From Darksidea phi (lineage: Eukaryota > Ascomycota > Dothideomycetes > Pleosporales > Lentitheciaceae), in assembly GCA_030770425.1 (NCBI GenBank), contig JASJFT010000007.1, positions 128,245 through 192,244 of the forward strand: a stretch of DNA of 64,000 bases, read 5' to 3'. The notes beneath the pieces were generated by a model. That model did no database searches and had not been told where the DNA came from. It saw only the letters and a list, made by a program, of their open reading frames with translations. A program made the position numbers and the translations under genes. The number at the start of each line of letters is the position of its first letter. Within the stretch, counting starts at the first letter, position 1. This document shows, in pieces, positions 22,207-33,712 of the stretch.

Positions 22207-23487
22207 TCACTTCTTTATGTTGCCCTCTTCGGCTATCAAAGCTTCCACATCCTTCTCCATCAGCCAGGTGCGGACGCTCTCCATGATTTGCTCGAGCGTC
22301 TGGCCGCCGCCCATGACGTCGTCCAGGTCGTGCACAGTCGTCCCGCTCCGGTGGTCCGTGACTCGCTGCTGGTTCCAGTTGTAGGTCCGCACCTTGTCCC
22401 CACGGCCCATCTTGGCCACACCCACGACGCTACGTCGCATGGCCACCATTTCCTCCTCGCGCTTCTCCCGCCGCAGCTGGGCGAGGCGTGCGCGCAAAAG
22501 CGCCCAGGCCTTCTCCTTGTTCTTGGGCTGCGACCGCGAGTCTTGCATGGACACGACTGTGTTGGTGGGCATGTGTGTCAGGCGCACAGCCGACTCGGTC
22601 TTGTTGACATGCTGCCCACCGGCACCGCTGGCACGCATGACTTCCAGCCGCACCTCCTTGGGGTCGATGTAGTAGTCGCTCTCGGGGTCGTCGTAGTTCT
22701 CCTCGGCGGCTGCATGCTCGTCTAGACTGGGCAGGACATGGACCGAGGCGGCACTCGTGTGAGTGCGGCCCTGCTTTTCCGTTGCCGGGACCCGCTGCAC
22801 GCGGTGCACGCCAGCCTCGCAGCGAAACACGGCGTATGCATTCTGCTGGTCAATCTCCAGCACCGCCTCGGAGAGCGGCAGGCCGGCCTCTTGGGTGCCG
22901 TTGATGTTTTCGTACTTCAAGAGCGTGGCGTGGAAGCCGGCGCGGTGGCAGAAGGCCTGGTACATGCGTAGGAGGTCGCCCGCGAAGATGGCCGCTTCCG
23001 ACCCCCCCGCCCCGGGCCGGATCTCGAGCAGACAGGGGAGGTGGGCAAAGGGATGCACCGGCACAAGCGCCGTGACGAGGCTCTGCGCGGCCTGGGCGAG
23101 CTCTGCGCGCGTGGCCTCGAGGTCGTCGGCGGCCAGCTCTCGCAGTTCGGCGTCGCTGCTGGGGTCGTGTATCAGCGCGGTGAGCTCGGCCACCGTCTGC
23201 CGTGCCTTATCCCACGTCTGCAGCGCGCTCACGATGGGGGCCGTGGCGCCGGCCTGCTTCGCTGCGCGCGCGTCGAAGCCATGGGAGAGCTGTACCGTCA
23301 ACCGCCCGTGCTCGGCCGCGATGGCGCGCGCGCGGTCGACGAGAGCGCGCGGAACGGCCGGGGGCGCCGCCGGGGTTGCGTAGGCGCGGATGACCGGGCG
23401 TGGTAGGCGTGGTAGGCGTGGTGAGCGTGGTCGGCGAGAGGGAGAGACGTGGAGACAGGCGCGACAAACCCAGCGCGTCGCATGCAT
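22207..23487 (-). CDS. Mitochondrial class-I peptide chain release factor (RF1 type)
   Basis: A single exon of 426 aa. The N-terminal 40 residues are Arg/Pro/Ser-rich (RRPRSPRLPRLPRP) with a following YATP, as in mitochondrial presequences. The PCRF domain contains LLEIRPGAGGSEAAIFAGDL and VFRCEAGVHRVQRVPATE. The catalytic GGQ loop lies around residue 290 (GAGGQHVNKTESAVRLTH) and is followed by QDSRSQPKNKEKAW and QQRVTDHRSG. GGQ releases the finished chain from tRNA at UAA/UAG codons in mitochondria. Length and motif order match the yeast Mrf1 type. The repeated GTGGTAGGC units at 23398-23430 make the PRLPRLPR run. Confidence 0.95.
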   Translation of the reverse strand: MHATRWVCRACLHVSPSRRPRSPRLPRLPRPVIRAYATPAAPPAVPRALVDRARAIAAEHGRLTVQLSHGFDARAAKQAGATAPIVSALQTWDKARQTVAELTALIHDPSSDAELRELAADDLEATRAELAQAAQSLVTALVPVHPFAHLPCLLEIRPGAGGSEAAIFAGDLLRMYQAFCHRAGFHATLLKYENINGTQEAGLPLSEAVLEIDQQNAYAVFRCEAGVHRVQRVPATEKQGRTHTSAASVHVLPSLDEHAAAEENYDDPESDYYIDPKEVRLEVMRASGAGGQHVNKTESAVRLTHMPTNTVVSMQDSRSQPKNKEKAWALLRARLAQLRREKREEEMVAMRRSVVGVAKMGRGDKVRTYNWNQQRVTDHRSGTTVHDLDDVMGGGQTLEQIMESVRTWLMEKDVEALIAEEGNIKK

Positions 23488-23752
23488 TGCAGGTGGAGGA
23501 AGGCGTCCATGGGGCGCGTTTGCCGAAAATCTCCAAGTCCCATCTCGTCCCGGGCCACCCGTCCACGTGATTTACTTTCAATTGGGTTTTACTCCACATG
23601 CACGTGCATGTCCCCGCGCCCCTTCCCAATGCCCCTCTCTCCTTGTACTCATGGACAGCCGATGTGGATCCAGTCGCCTCCCCCGACCGGCATCGTGCGG
23701 CCAGGATAACTCCCATGCCCTCAGAAACCTCAGTCTCTGACAACCGCCCACC

Positions 23753-25637
23753 ATGACCAACGTCTATCCCCATCCCGCGCCCCAGTTCCTCCACTTCCCG
23801 AGCCGCCGTTCGGTCGTACACAGCACGAAGGGCATCGTCTCCAGCACGCAGCCGCTCGCGACGGCCGCTGGCCTCGAGGTGCTTCGAAAAGGTGGAAATG
23901 CAGCCGTATGATGTAATCCACCACCAGTTCTTCAAGCACTGCTGAACGTAGCCAGGACGCGGCCGTCGCCGTTGCAGCCGCCCTCAATGTCACGGAACCT
24001 GGCTCTACCGGTATCGGAGGCGACATGTTCTGTCTCTTCTACGATGCCAGGACCAACAAGGTCCACGCCATGAATGGCTCAGGACGCTCGGGACAACATG
24101 TCACGCTCGACCGCATCCGCAAGGACCTCGGCCTGGCCGAAGGAGAGCATGGCCAGATTCCAATGAATAGCGTGCATGCCGTGACGGTGCCCGGTGCCGC
24201 AGCGGGCTGGGTCGACTGCGTGGAGCGATTTGGCAGTGGCAAGGTCAGCTTGGAGGATGTACTTGGGCCTGCCATCGAGCTTGCCGAGAAGGGTTTCCCC
24301 GTCTCGGAGCTTTCTGCTACTTTTGTACGTTCCAAAGCCAGTCGTCGGAAAATATGCCGTTAACCGGCATCTAGTGGGCTGATAGCGAGGCCGACATCAA
24401 GCGCGCCTCTCCTAACGGTGCCGAAATGCTCAAGAAAGACGCGTCTGCGCGAGATGGCTGCAGGGCCCCCAAAGCCGGAGAGATTGTGAAGAATCCCACC
24501 ATAGCAAACACCTTTAAGCTCCTCGCCAAACATGGCAAGCAAGGCTTCTACGAAGGCGAGGTAGCCGAGCAGATAGTCAGAGTCGTGTCTGATCTAGGCG
24601 GTCACTTGACGCTCGATGATCTAAAGTACCACGCCGACACAGGCTCAGAACCGGTCGATGCCATTTCCTTGAAGTATTCCGGACAAGGTGTTGGCGAGAG
24701 TACCGGCGGCGGCATCGAACTCTGGGAGCATCCGCCGAATGGACAGGGTATCGTGGCATTAATGGCGCTCGGCATCATCCAAGAGCTAGAGGAGCAAGGG
24801 AAAATTTCTCGATGGAGCCACAACGACCATAACAGCACGGCCCATCTCCACGCCGTCATCGAAGCTCTCCGTATTGCATTTGCCGATGCCCACTGGTTCG
24901 TTACGGACCCAAATGTTGTCAAGGTACCTTCCGCCGACCTCATTTCTCGTGAATACCTCGCCGAGCGTGCAAAGCTTTTTGACCCGAAGAAGGCAATCTC
25001 AGCACCAGTACATGGTTCTCCAGCGCATTTACAGAGCGATACCGTATACTTTTGCTGCTCTGACTCCGAAGGCAATGCAATCTCCTTCATCAACAGTACG
25101 TATGGTGCCTTCGGAACAGGCATCGTTCCCAAGGGCTGCGGTTTTACTCTCCAAAGCCGCGGCGCAAACTTTAGTCTGTCCAAGGAGCATCCGAATGTAT
25201 TACAACCAAGGAAGCGGCCTTATCATACCATCATTCCCGGTCTGATCACTTATGCCAAAGACCAAAGCTTGCATAGCGTATTTGGCGTCATGGGCGGTTT
25301 CATGCAGCCCCAGGGCCATGTCCAAGTCCTTCTCAACCAGGAAGTCTTCAAGCTCAACCCGCAAGCTGCTCTTGATGCGCCCCGTGTTTGCATTGGAGCA
25401 GGAATGCCCAGCGCAGATGGACGGATGACAGATGCTACTATCAACGTGGAGGAGGGCATCGATCCACAGGTCGTAAGAGAGTTGAGAGACATGGGACATA
25501 ATGTTCAACAACTAGAAGGGTACGGTAGAGGCTTATTTGGTCGAGGACAGATCATCCGTCAACACTTTGATGATGGGATTTTGGTATGGAGTGGAGGTAG
25601 CGATCTAAGGGGCGACGGGGCCGCAGCTCCTCTCTAG
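23753..25637 (+). CDS. Gamma-glutamyltranspeptidase family enzyme (Ntn hydrolase)
   Basis: Exons 23753-23905, 23956-24324 and 24375-25637 (two 50-nt introns, both phase 0) give 594 aa. Family landmarks run in order: VVHSTKGIVSSTQPLATAAG and VLRKGGNAADAAVAVAAALN at the start; GSTGIGGDMFCLFYD; EHPPNGQGIVALMALGI; AHWFVTDP; then SDTVYFCCSDSEGNAISFIN. In that last segment Thr at about residue 397 is the expected autocleavage and catalytic nucleophile. INSTYGAFGTGIVPKGCGF and the substrate-loop GVMGGFMQPQGHVQV follow. No signal peptide or membrane helix is visible, so it resembles the bacterial-type GGT/acylase-like group rather than the membrane-anchored eukaryotic GGT. The reaction would be hydrolysis or transfer of gamma-glutamyl groups; the true substrate is not evident. 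Confidence 0.92.
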
Positions 25638-26528
25638 CAGGTGGCTACTGTCGTGCCAGTACGTGATAAACAGACAGCAGTCTCTAGATGTTAGACTAGG
25701 TACTTTATCACACGGGATCTTATTAACCAGTAGGTCATATCTTAGTGGTTGAGACAACCGTGCCCTTGGTGCGTGCTTTTCGCAAACATGATCCATATAC
25801 CTTCATCGTATTCTCCCGTCCAATTCCTCGCTTCCACGTCGTCGTCTACCGCATCTTGCTATGAAAAGCTGCCCCGGGTCTATCGAGCGCCACTCAGGCG
25901 CTTTTAGAATTAACGCCGACAAACTTGTCACCATTACACCTCCCGCTGGTTCAGCTACCTGAAACACATTCGGTTCGAGTGAACTCTTCCGAACTTAGAA
26001 ACTGACAAAGCTTGTGAGGAACCACCTTAAGACTACTATTGCGGGTCGCATCGCAGTTTTCTCATTTGCTGTTTCAGTAACCAACCTGCTGCACACTACG
26101 GCAAATCATACAGCAAAGGAATCGCGCGGAGGGGACTGTATAGATTGTAGTTCGCTATCTTTAGTTGATCTCACATGCGCACAGTAAAGACTGAGGGCGG
26201 TCAACAGAATGACTAGATGATGCGTATAAGTGTGCATCCTATTGCAGTAAGCGTAGACGGGACTGGAAAACACATCGCGTATGAGCTCGCACAGTGTTCA
26301 CGCTAGTGCGTATCTGAAAATTTTAGAACATATTTTTATTGAATGTGTAGCGTATCAACTGTGGCGGTGTAAACCTAAATTCTTCGCCCCCGAGTACCTG
26401 AACATGTCTGCTGTGATCATCTTGACCAACCATGGCCGCGTCACAGTTTCTCACGTCATTTCAGCTCTGCAAAATTAGGACGCGTACCATCCACCTAAAA
26501 TTTTCCGAACCTCATAGCGATCGTCCGA
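25638..26528. other. Gene-free stretch
   Basis: 3' flanks of two convergent genes. Nothing else is supported. Confidence 0.5.
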
Positions 26529-26887
26529 TCAGCATTGCGCATTAGCGGCGAATTGCCAGTTGCACGGGTTGCCTGGGAAGCAGTTCCAAATGCTGTGGCT
26601 GCCATCAGGATTCTCGAAGCATCGGCTATACACGAAGTTCGGTGCTGTACACAGATTGTCAGCACTTGTTCACAGGATAGAAGTAACGTATCACAGGAAA
26701 GCGTAGCTGCCGAAGAAATGACTTGATTCAGGCAAAGCATGCAGGCGCCGATGCAACCACCGTATGACTTACCTTCACCACACGGGCAAGCAGAGCCAGG
26801 TGCCGGTGCCGGGTCGAGGTTGGTAGCCGGGGTTGGATTGGCAATGACGGCGCCGGCGAGAGCGATGAGAGTGATTGAGAAGCGCAT
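26529..26887 (-). CDS. Small secreted six-cysteine protein (effector-like)
   Basis: The proposed model has exons 26887-26773, 26706-26695 and 26644-26529, with introns of 66 and 50 nt, encoding 80 aa. Residues 1-16 form a clean signal peptide (MRFSITLIALAGAVIA), followed by a short Pro/Ala-rich segment. The mature part has six cysteines in the pattern CPC, YSRCFENPDG, WNCFPGNPC and a final Cys. The 12-nt middle exon fits the frame exactly and has good donor, branch and acceptor sites on both sides. A single 128-nt intron skipping it also keeps the frame. Without splicing the frame would give a longer, less ordered 130-aa product. No family is recognised. It stands alone in a gene-poor stretch, which is common for candidate effectors. 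Confidence 0.6.
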
Positions 26888-29800
26888 GGTGGATGCTAAC
26901 GGTGGTGGTAGTATCGGAAGTGTGGTTTAGTGGTCAATTGGGGGATCCCTAAGGTTGATGGAAAAGAAGTCCAGTGATTTGAAATGATACGATCTGATGT
27001 TAAGATCAGTATGGATGCACAATATCCAAGTGAATGACCGCTCTTTATAGATCAGGGAAAGGTATGACCTCATAGTCTTCTGTACAGCCCCAACTTCGGA
27101 CCCGTCTGACATGCAGTGGCAGCTGTTGGTAAGTGTACGACCAATTGCACACCGCATAGAATAGGCATGAGGCCAAACCTTCTACTAACGCTTACTCTTA
27201 AGCGTACAGTGGGTACCCGTTGTAGTCTGTTGGGGGCATGTAAGACGGACAGGAATACGAGACGGGGGGCTTGCTGGCGCCACGTGCGGATTCTCGCACC
27301 TTGATCATATCAAGTTTTCACGCGGGATGAGTCTGGCTCAAAATTCAGAGATAGAGGTAAGCTTCTGTTATTGATTATCGGATGTTCGCTTTCCTATCAG
27401 GAAAAGGTGTTACCGAAGATGTTCGGGTATTAATGTTCATCTAGTTGTGCGCCTTGCTTGGTGCTCTAATCAACTCAACGGCGGAGAATTTTTATTCTTG
27501 AAGTCTTCACCGTAGTTTGAGAGAAAGGGTCGTCTCACTGTCGATTCCGCACGCTTTCGTACCGAGCTGTGGATCCAATATGCATGCATACGCCCCCGTG
27601 CACGAGCTGTATATACTACATCATATTATTATCAAATTCCCCAATGTGCACTCGAGCTGGAAGACGGCGGTGAGACTGGAATAACTTCCTTGAAGGTGGC
27701 GGTGCCGCTGATGCGGCTGAACATTATAATTGGAAGGTGTTGGCCTAAAAGTCTCACCCCAGCTGCATGACGTCGGCGAAGACGGGTCGGATGGGCTATC
27801 AACATAGCCGGAGGCCAGTGTGGGCTATCGAAGGCGTCCTGGAGGTGGGAGGAGCCCTGTGAAAAGCAAATCGGGCCTGCCGATAGAGCGTACGTGCTCG
27901 GCATGCGCAAGGAGTGCTTCATGGAACTTAAATCGCAAAGAGCGAGGAAGAGTCCCACCTTAACCACAGATTGACGACCAATGCTGCAGATGAGCTCGAT
28001 CTCGCCTATTAAAGGAGATTCGATTTTCTGAAATGGTCCACCTTCGGAAAGGGAATTCACCGGTGGGTTGGTGAGCTTCTCAACCATGGACGTTGCTATC
28101 CACAAATTCGTTGATACCGTCAATATCGCAACCAGGGCGGAGGAAGTCGAGGTAGCCCCGAAGGCTCGCGGTTAGAAGATTAAGGTGAGGATCAGTTGGT
28201 AGCCGGTTGCCTTTACGTGCAATGTCAGCACGCCAACGCGCTTGCCTTCTCCGGGAGCCGCGGGCCGTTGACCTCGCCTCGTTCCTCGGCAGACCTTCGC
28301 TTCGCTCAACACCACGGCATCGAAGACGAAGACGATGTCGCTTACTATTCGTACGGTGGTGCATATACGCCTAACGGAGCTATCTGGAATTTACGCGGAT
28401 CCCCGTATCAGCCTTTTTGGGACGAGCCGAGCGAGCGCAAATAGCAGCAATCGCCCACCAACCGACGCCTTTGCTTTTCCACATTTAAAAACGACATCAT
28501 GACCTCACGGAGGAAGGGCAACCTCGATATCGATTGTAAAGATCGCGTGATGATCAAACTTGATGGGGAAAAAAATTCGCATAACCCCGTAAGACCGTTA
28601 CCAAGACACGCGACTAGCTCCGGCCTACCGACTCCGATAGCGAGGACGGCGAGGACGGCGAGGACAGAAATATCTCACATCTCATCTCGCCAGGACCGGC
28701 AGCTGGTTTCGTTTCTTAGCGACATATGCGCAATGACACGGTAGTAACGAACACGGCATGCTCTGGGCACGAGGTAAATCAACCCTTCCCTCTCATCTTT
28801 CTAATCCTCTTCATTTACTAACTGGCCGGAACCGTTATAATATCCAGTCCAAAAGTTCTGTAGACTCCATTATATGGTATATACGCCCGGGGCGTCTGAC
28901 CCAGGTGTTACAGTATGTTGAGTAGGTACCGTATACACTAGCTTGGCCTATGTAGCAACCACTTTGGTCTCGTACCACAACGCTCCCCATGGAGTTCAGC
29001 AACATGTTGGCGGTAGGATCAGTTCGGGACGGGATATTGCGCGACCAAACCCTGACTTGGGATGCTGCAGACATAGCATGCGGTCATCCGGTTACCGGGT
29101 TCATCTCACCATGCTGTTACAAGGGTTTTCATGAACGGGCTGCTAGCGCAACTAGAGGTGCCAAACTCCACACTATTCCTCTACAATGCCGAAAGCACCG
29201 AATCACCGCCTTAGGTATTGACCCTCGGAGAGGATAGCCTACAACATATTACTATATAAAATACGGAGAGAACGGCATGGTGCTTACAACTCTGCGCGCC
29301 ACTGAACCGCGCTAGCAGCCCACTCACGAACCCCTTGTATTACAGCCTCGTACATTGTAAGCACAGCTTACGCCAGCAGCTGACAGTAATCTTGGCGATA
29401 AGCTTGTACCATCACGAGCCCTTCTTTAAATTGGAAGGAAGTTCAAGAACAATCTAGAGCGACGAGAACAGTCGAAGCGAATTGCAAGTAGCGTCTAGAC
29501 ATGGAGGTTGTCCCAGGGGGCGCAACATCGGTTACCAATTACCCAAAAGCCAGGTCGACTTTAGACTAAGCATAAGCGGCCCCACTTAGGGTACTTCCCG
29601 AATTTCGGGCGAGCTAAGGAACCCAGAGAGAGGAACGGTCCACGACTTTTTCTAGGCCTCAATTCAATCCCATTGCTCCATTTATCCACATCGATTTTCG
29701 AGGTTTGGCAGATCTCCAGACACATTATACAATTTGTGTACGATTCAATAGAGCGCGGGTACGTAGTGCGATTTGGGGGCTAGAGACACCCCTGTTTAGC

Positions 29801-30462
29801 GGATTCATCCGCAATTTTGACCCGTTATGTATGTGACCCTACGCAGGAAGCTTGTGGATTCTCCAAGCGTCTACAATATTGATTTTACGAGCTTGTCAGC
29901 CAGGTACCAGGAACACCGGGCCGCCAGCACACCCCAAGGCCATTTCTTCCCGGTCCTACACTACGCACCACGTGGGCTTTCTACTGCACTTCGATGTTGG
30001 TCCGGTAGCGAGGCTCCAAGAACCGGTCTGCAGGATTGAACATATATTGCGCCCAGATCTGGGCCAGCATAACCCGGAGCTAGACGCGAAAAGGAAGGAC
30101 GTTTATTTCTACGTTCAGAACTGCCAATAACACTCCAAGCATACCTATTGCGGTCGCCATACGCATAGCCGGCCCGGCTCCCTGGCCAAAGTATTTCTGA
30201 TGCTTACTTCAGTGTTGCCGATAGATTGCAGATACTTGGCAGTATGAGTGGCTTGTTCTCGCATGTCGCACAATCGAGAAGAATAGGGCAAAGCTTGTCT
30301 AGTACAACGACTCAAGCTCTCGTGCTAGTTCGTTTTGGCTCCCGCTTACCTAGAAGATTATACCAGATTGGATCTTATTGAACAAGATGTCCGCAAGGCT
30401 CGAGTGACCACGGCTGGCATCCTAGTCGCTAGATTATGCTAAGTTTGTAAGTCATCTTAGGA
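26888..30462. other. Gene-poor block of about 3.6 kb
   Basis: No gene is supported. Minus-strand frames at 27632-28364 contain plausible-looking pieces (for example KFHEALLAHAEHVRSIGRPD in one frame) but are broken by stops and match nothing I recognise, so they may be gene ruins. A nine-base unit GCGAGGACG is repeated about three times near 28640-28665. Confidence 0.4.
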
Positions 30463-30469
30463 TATAAAA
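30463..30469 (+). promoter_or_regulatory. TATA box of the FAD oxidase gene
   Basis: TATAAAA, 72 nt between its start and the last base before the following ATG at 30541 minus a few bases, is a plausible distance for a fungal core promoter. Confidence 0.4.
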
Positions 30470-30540
30470 GTCACCCGATCCCTCGCAAAGAGGTCTCTTC
30501 TGTACCAAACAGTGTTACGGTCTTTACTCCACTGCCAAAC

Positions 30541-32080
30541 ATGCGTGTCGCTACTCTTCTTTTCACTGGCTCCATAGCCACCATTGCCGAAGCGCTTGTA
30601 ACACGTGCCACCATCGACAAGTGCCTTATCGACGCAGGTGTTCCGGTAGACATCAAGGGTTCAAATGACTGGGACCGCGACGTTGCGCCCTTCAACATCC
30701 GCCTCCCTTATCTCCCAACTGCGATCTCGGTCCCGCTCACCACCAAGCACATCCAAGACTCGGTAAAGTGCGGCAAGAAACTCGGCATCAAGGTCTCTGC
30801 CAAATCAGGTGGTCACAGCTACGCGTCTTTCGGCTTCGGGGGAGAAAATGGACACCTTGTTGTTGAGCTCGACCGCATGTACGATGTCACTTATGACGCA
30901 ACGAGAAATATTGCGACTGTACAGCCGGGCGCAAGGCTAGGTCATGTAGCAACTGTTCTCTATGAGAAATACGGAAGGGCCATTGCTCATGGTACTTGTC
31001 CTGGCGTTGGTGTTTCAGGTCATTTCCTCCACGGCGGCTTCGGATTCAGCTCCCATATGCACGGCCTCGCTCTAGACTTCATCGACAGCGTCACCATCGT
31101 CCTAGCCGACGGTAGCATTGTCGAAGCATCCAACACCGAAAACGTCGACCTCCTCTGGGGCATTAAAGGTGCAGGCTCCAATTTCGGCATCGTGGCTTCC
31201 TGGAAACTGCGTACATTCGAAGCACCGAGCGTCTTGACTAGGTTCGGTGTATCCTTAGGGTGGACGAAGAGCACTGCCGTGGCGGGCCTCGAGGCCGTCG
31301 AGAAGTACGCTAAGAACGTCCAACCTAGGGAAGTCAACTTCCGCATTGGTGATTATAACAAGGGGCAGCCTGGAATCGAGGGCTTGTACTATGGCACTCC
31401 GGAACAGTGGCGGAAGGCGTTTCAGCCTCTTTTGGACACACTGCCAACCGGGTACACTGTGTCTGAACCACAAAAGCTCAACTGGATTCAAGCAGTCATC
31501 AGCTACTCAAACTACGACAACATTGATTGGACGACCCCCAGCCCTGTAAGTCCCACTCTTCACATTTCTTCTTTCCCGGAATCTCTTTCTAACATTTCAC
31601 CAGCAAGAAAACTTCTACGCTAAGAGCTTAGCTCTCAAAGGCTTGAACGGCACCTCGGCTCGGAACTTCGTAAACTATTACTTCGACACCGCAAACAAGG
31701 TAGTTGACCGGTTCTGGTTCTTCCAGCTCGACATCCACGGCGGAAAAAACTCCCAAGTCGCAAAAGTGGCTCAAGACGCGACATCCTACGCACACCGTGA
31801 CAAGCTATACCTTGTACAATTCTACGACCGCTACGAAAACAATGAGACCTACCCTGCGAGTTCGTTCGGATTCCTCGATGGCTGGGTTGATGCCGTGACG
31901 AAGTCGCTGCCAAAATCGGACTGGGGCGCGTATGCGAATTATGCGGATCCGAGGCTGTCGAGAGCTGTTGCTGAAGAACAGTATTATGGCAAGCATTTGC
32001 CGAAGCTGCAGAAGTTGAAGGCGCAATACGACCCTAACCAGTTGTTCTATTACCCACAGGCAGTTGAACCGAAGGCGTAG
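30541..32080 (+). CDS. Secreted FAD-linked oxidase, berberine-bridge (BBE) type
   Basis: Exons 30541-31545 and 31604-32080 (58-nt intron, phase 0) give 493 aa. A signal peptide is visible (residues 1 to about 18). The PCMH FAD domain has SAKSGGHSYASFGFGGENG with His at about 92, and HGTCPGVGVSGHFLHGGFGF with Cys at about 153. Together these are the two residues that tether FAD covalently in bicovalent BBE-like enzymes. ADGSIVEASNTENVDLLWGI is the typical end of the FAD domain. The C-terminus has YDPNQLFYYPQAV, the BBE domain ending. Relatives include glucooligosaccharide and chitooligosaccharide oxidases. Secretion plus bicovalent FAD suggests an extracellular sugar oxidase producing H2O2; the substrate is inference. 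Confidence 0.92.
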
Positions 32081-32495
32081 AAGCGTCTTGGACGTCCATC
32101 GACCCAGCCTGAACCGAGCTAGTATTAGATATCCAGAAATAATAAAATAATATTTTAAATTTACTTTTCCTGAGGGAAAGCTGGACTACACAACTATGCT
32201 ATTGTTATTGTTGGTGGGATTACTCTAAAGATAACCTATAAATATCTGAAAACTAGTACTGAAGTATCAGCCTATCCATAAAAAGAGTAGAACGCTTGAC
32301 GTCGGCCACAACTGTAGAATAGTAGGTAGCCAATACTAGCTTTGCCCGACACGAGCCTCAACACACGACTCAGAGGAAAGGGGAACGAGGTAGGAGAGGG
32401 GCAGTAGCGGAAGCGGGAGGGGGAACTGGTGGGACAAAGAACGAGAATCGTGGAAATATCTCTTATAATGAATGTTGATATATATAGCTCTGTGC
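32081..32495. other. 3' flank and gene-free DNA
   Basis: AT-rich downstream of the FAD oxidase gene; nothing else is supported. Confidence 0.4.
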
Positions 32496-32678
32496 TTCAA
32501 TGTTCGAAGTTCGAAACACCACCTCGTCGCTCACGTTCGACACTACTGTGTACAGTTCTATTGCTCTATTATCATGTATAAGGTGTGGGTATAGCACCTT
32601 TATTGTGCACAAACTCCTACTGTGTTTCGTGCGGACCTTATAAAAGAGACTCCTGCTATGCAAATCCAAAACAAATAA
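32496..32678 (+). repeat. Dispersed repeat, copy C
   Basis: Plus-strand copy: starts TTCAATGTTCGAAGTTCGAA, has the variant CGCTCACGTTCGAC segment shared with copy B, the core TATAAGGTGTGGGTATAGCA and CAAACTCCTACTGTGTTTCG, and a CAAATCCAAAACAAAT tail. A 7-bp direct repeat TGCTTCA (32493-32499 and 32689-32695) may be a short target duplication or chance. Confidence 0.75.
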
Positions 32679-33712
32679 CGGGTAAACTGCTTCAGAGTTC
32701 TGTATCTGAGATGGCAATGAGAAAACCATAAGCGGCTCTCGACTGATTGTTATTCCCGATTCTGATCCTGTCGAGCCCAACTCCGATAATATGACGCAGC
32801 GACGATTCATCCCTCATAGTCCTAAACAAGGCAAAGATACATAATGTTCGAGGTAAGAGCGTGGTAAGCTCAGAAAAATGGCTGGAGGAACGAGGTACGC
32901 GACAAAGGCTAGGAAAAGGATCGATAAAGGTTAATTTTGAAAACGTAAGGGCAAGCCACGCCTTCCGCTTGAAAATCAATGTGGTAAGGGCGTATACGAC
33001 GAGCGAATTGGATCTGAAGAGCGACTAATATAGAGTTCGTACTTCAAGCCACTAGCGTAAGGAACAAGCCGCCCATAACGCCTCAACGAAGGTCACATGC
33101 ATACGCGGAGCATGGTTAGGAGAAAGCCCGCCTAGCGACTTGGCTATTTACATGCTTATGACTGGCGAGCGAACGAGATTTTCCTCGTTGTTTTCTAGTT
33201 TAATTATATAAATATACCTAGTGTATCGCCACCAAATAGCTGTAACACAATCCATTCAGCTATTATCTTCGCGGTGCTTGTTACACCGCCCATTAGCCTT
33301 GCAAACTCTTAAGCAAGCCTATACTCCTAAATTTCTTAATACACTGGTGTGGTATGCGAATACTCACATGGTGAGGGATATTCAAGGCCATCCGAAATTT
33401 CCTCCTTGTGACAATGCATGTCGTTAGTGACCATAATTTTCCACCTACTGGCTATATTCTGCCTTAGCCTTTCCTGAATTAGAAAAATATATCGGCATAT
33501 TTACGGTCCAGGCCCCTATGGACTTGAAAGTCGGAGCTTGTGGCGGACGGTATGTTTCCTTTACTCCAAGCCACAGCACATCCAGCTGAATCAAGCATGC
33601 TAGCTTGCCAAGCTCCGCAAGTTAATAAAAATCTCAATTCCCTGCTGAATATTATTCGCCTTCTTCACTCTCCTCCTTTGTTTGATCTGATCCAACCTAC
33701 ATTTCAATTGCA
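32679..33712. other. Gene-free, AT-rich stretch
   Basis: No gene or RNA is supported. Confidence 0.5.

Noticed and set aside
27632..28364. Overlapping minus-strand frames that might be a two-exon gene
   Set aside because: No conserved domain and no splice pair giving a convincing joined frame; noted as possible ruins only.
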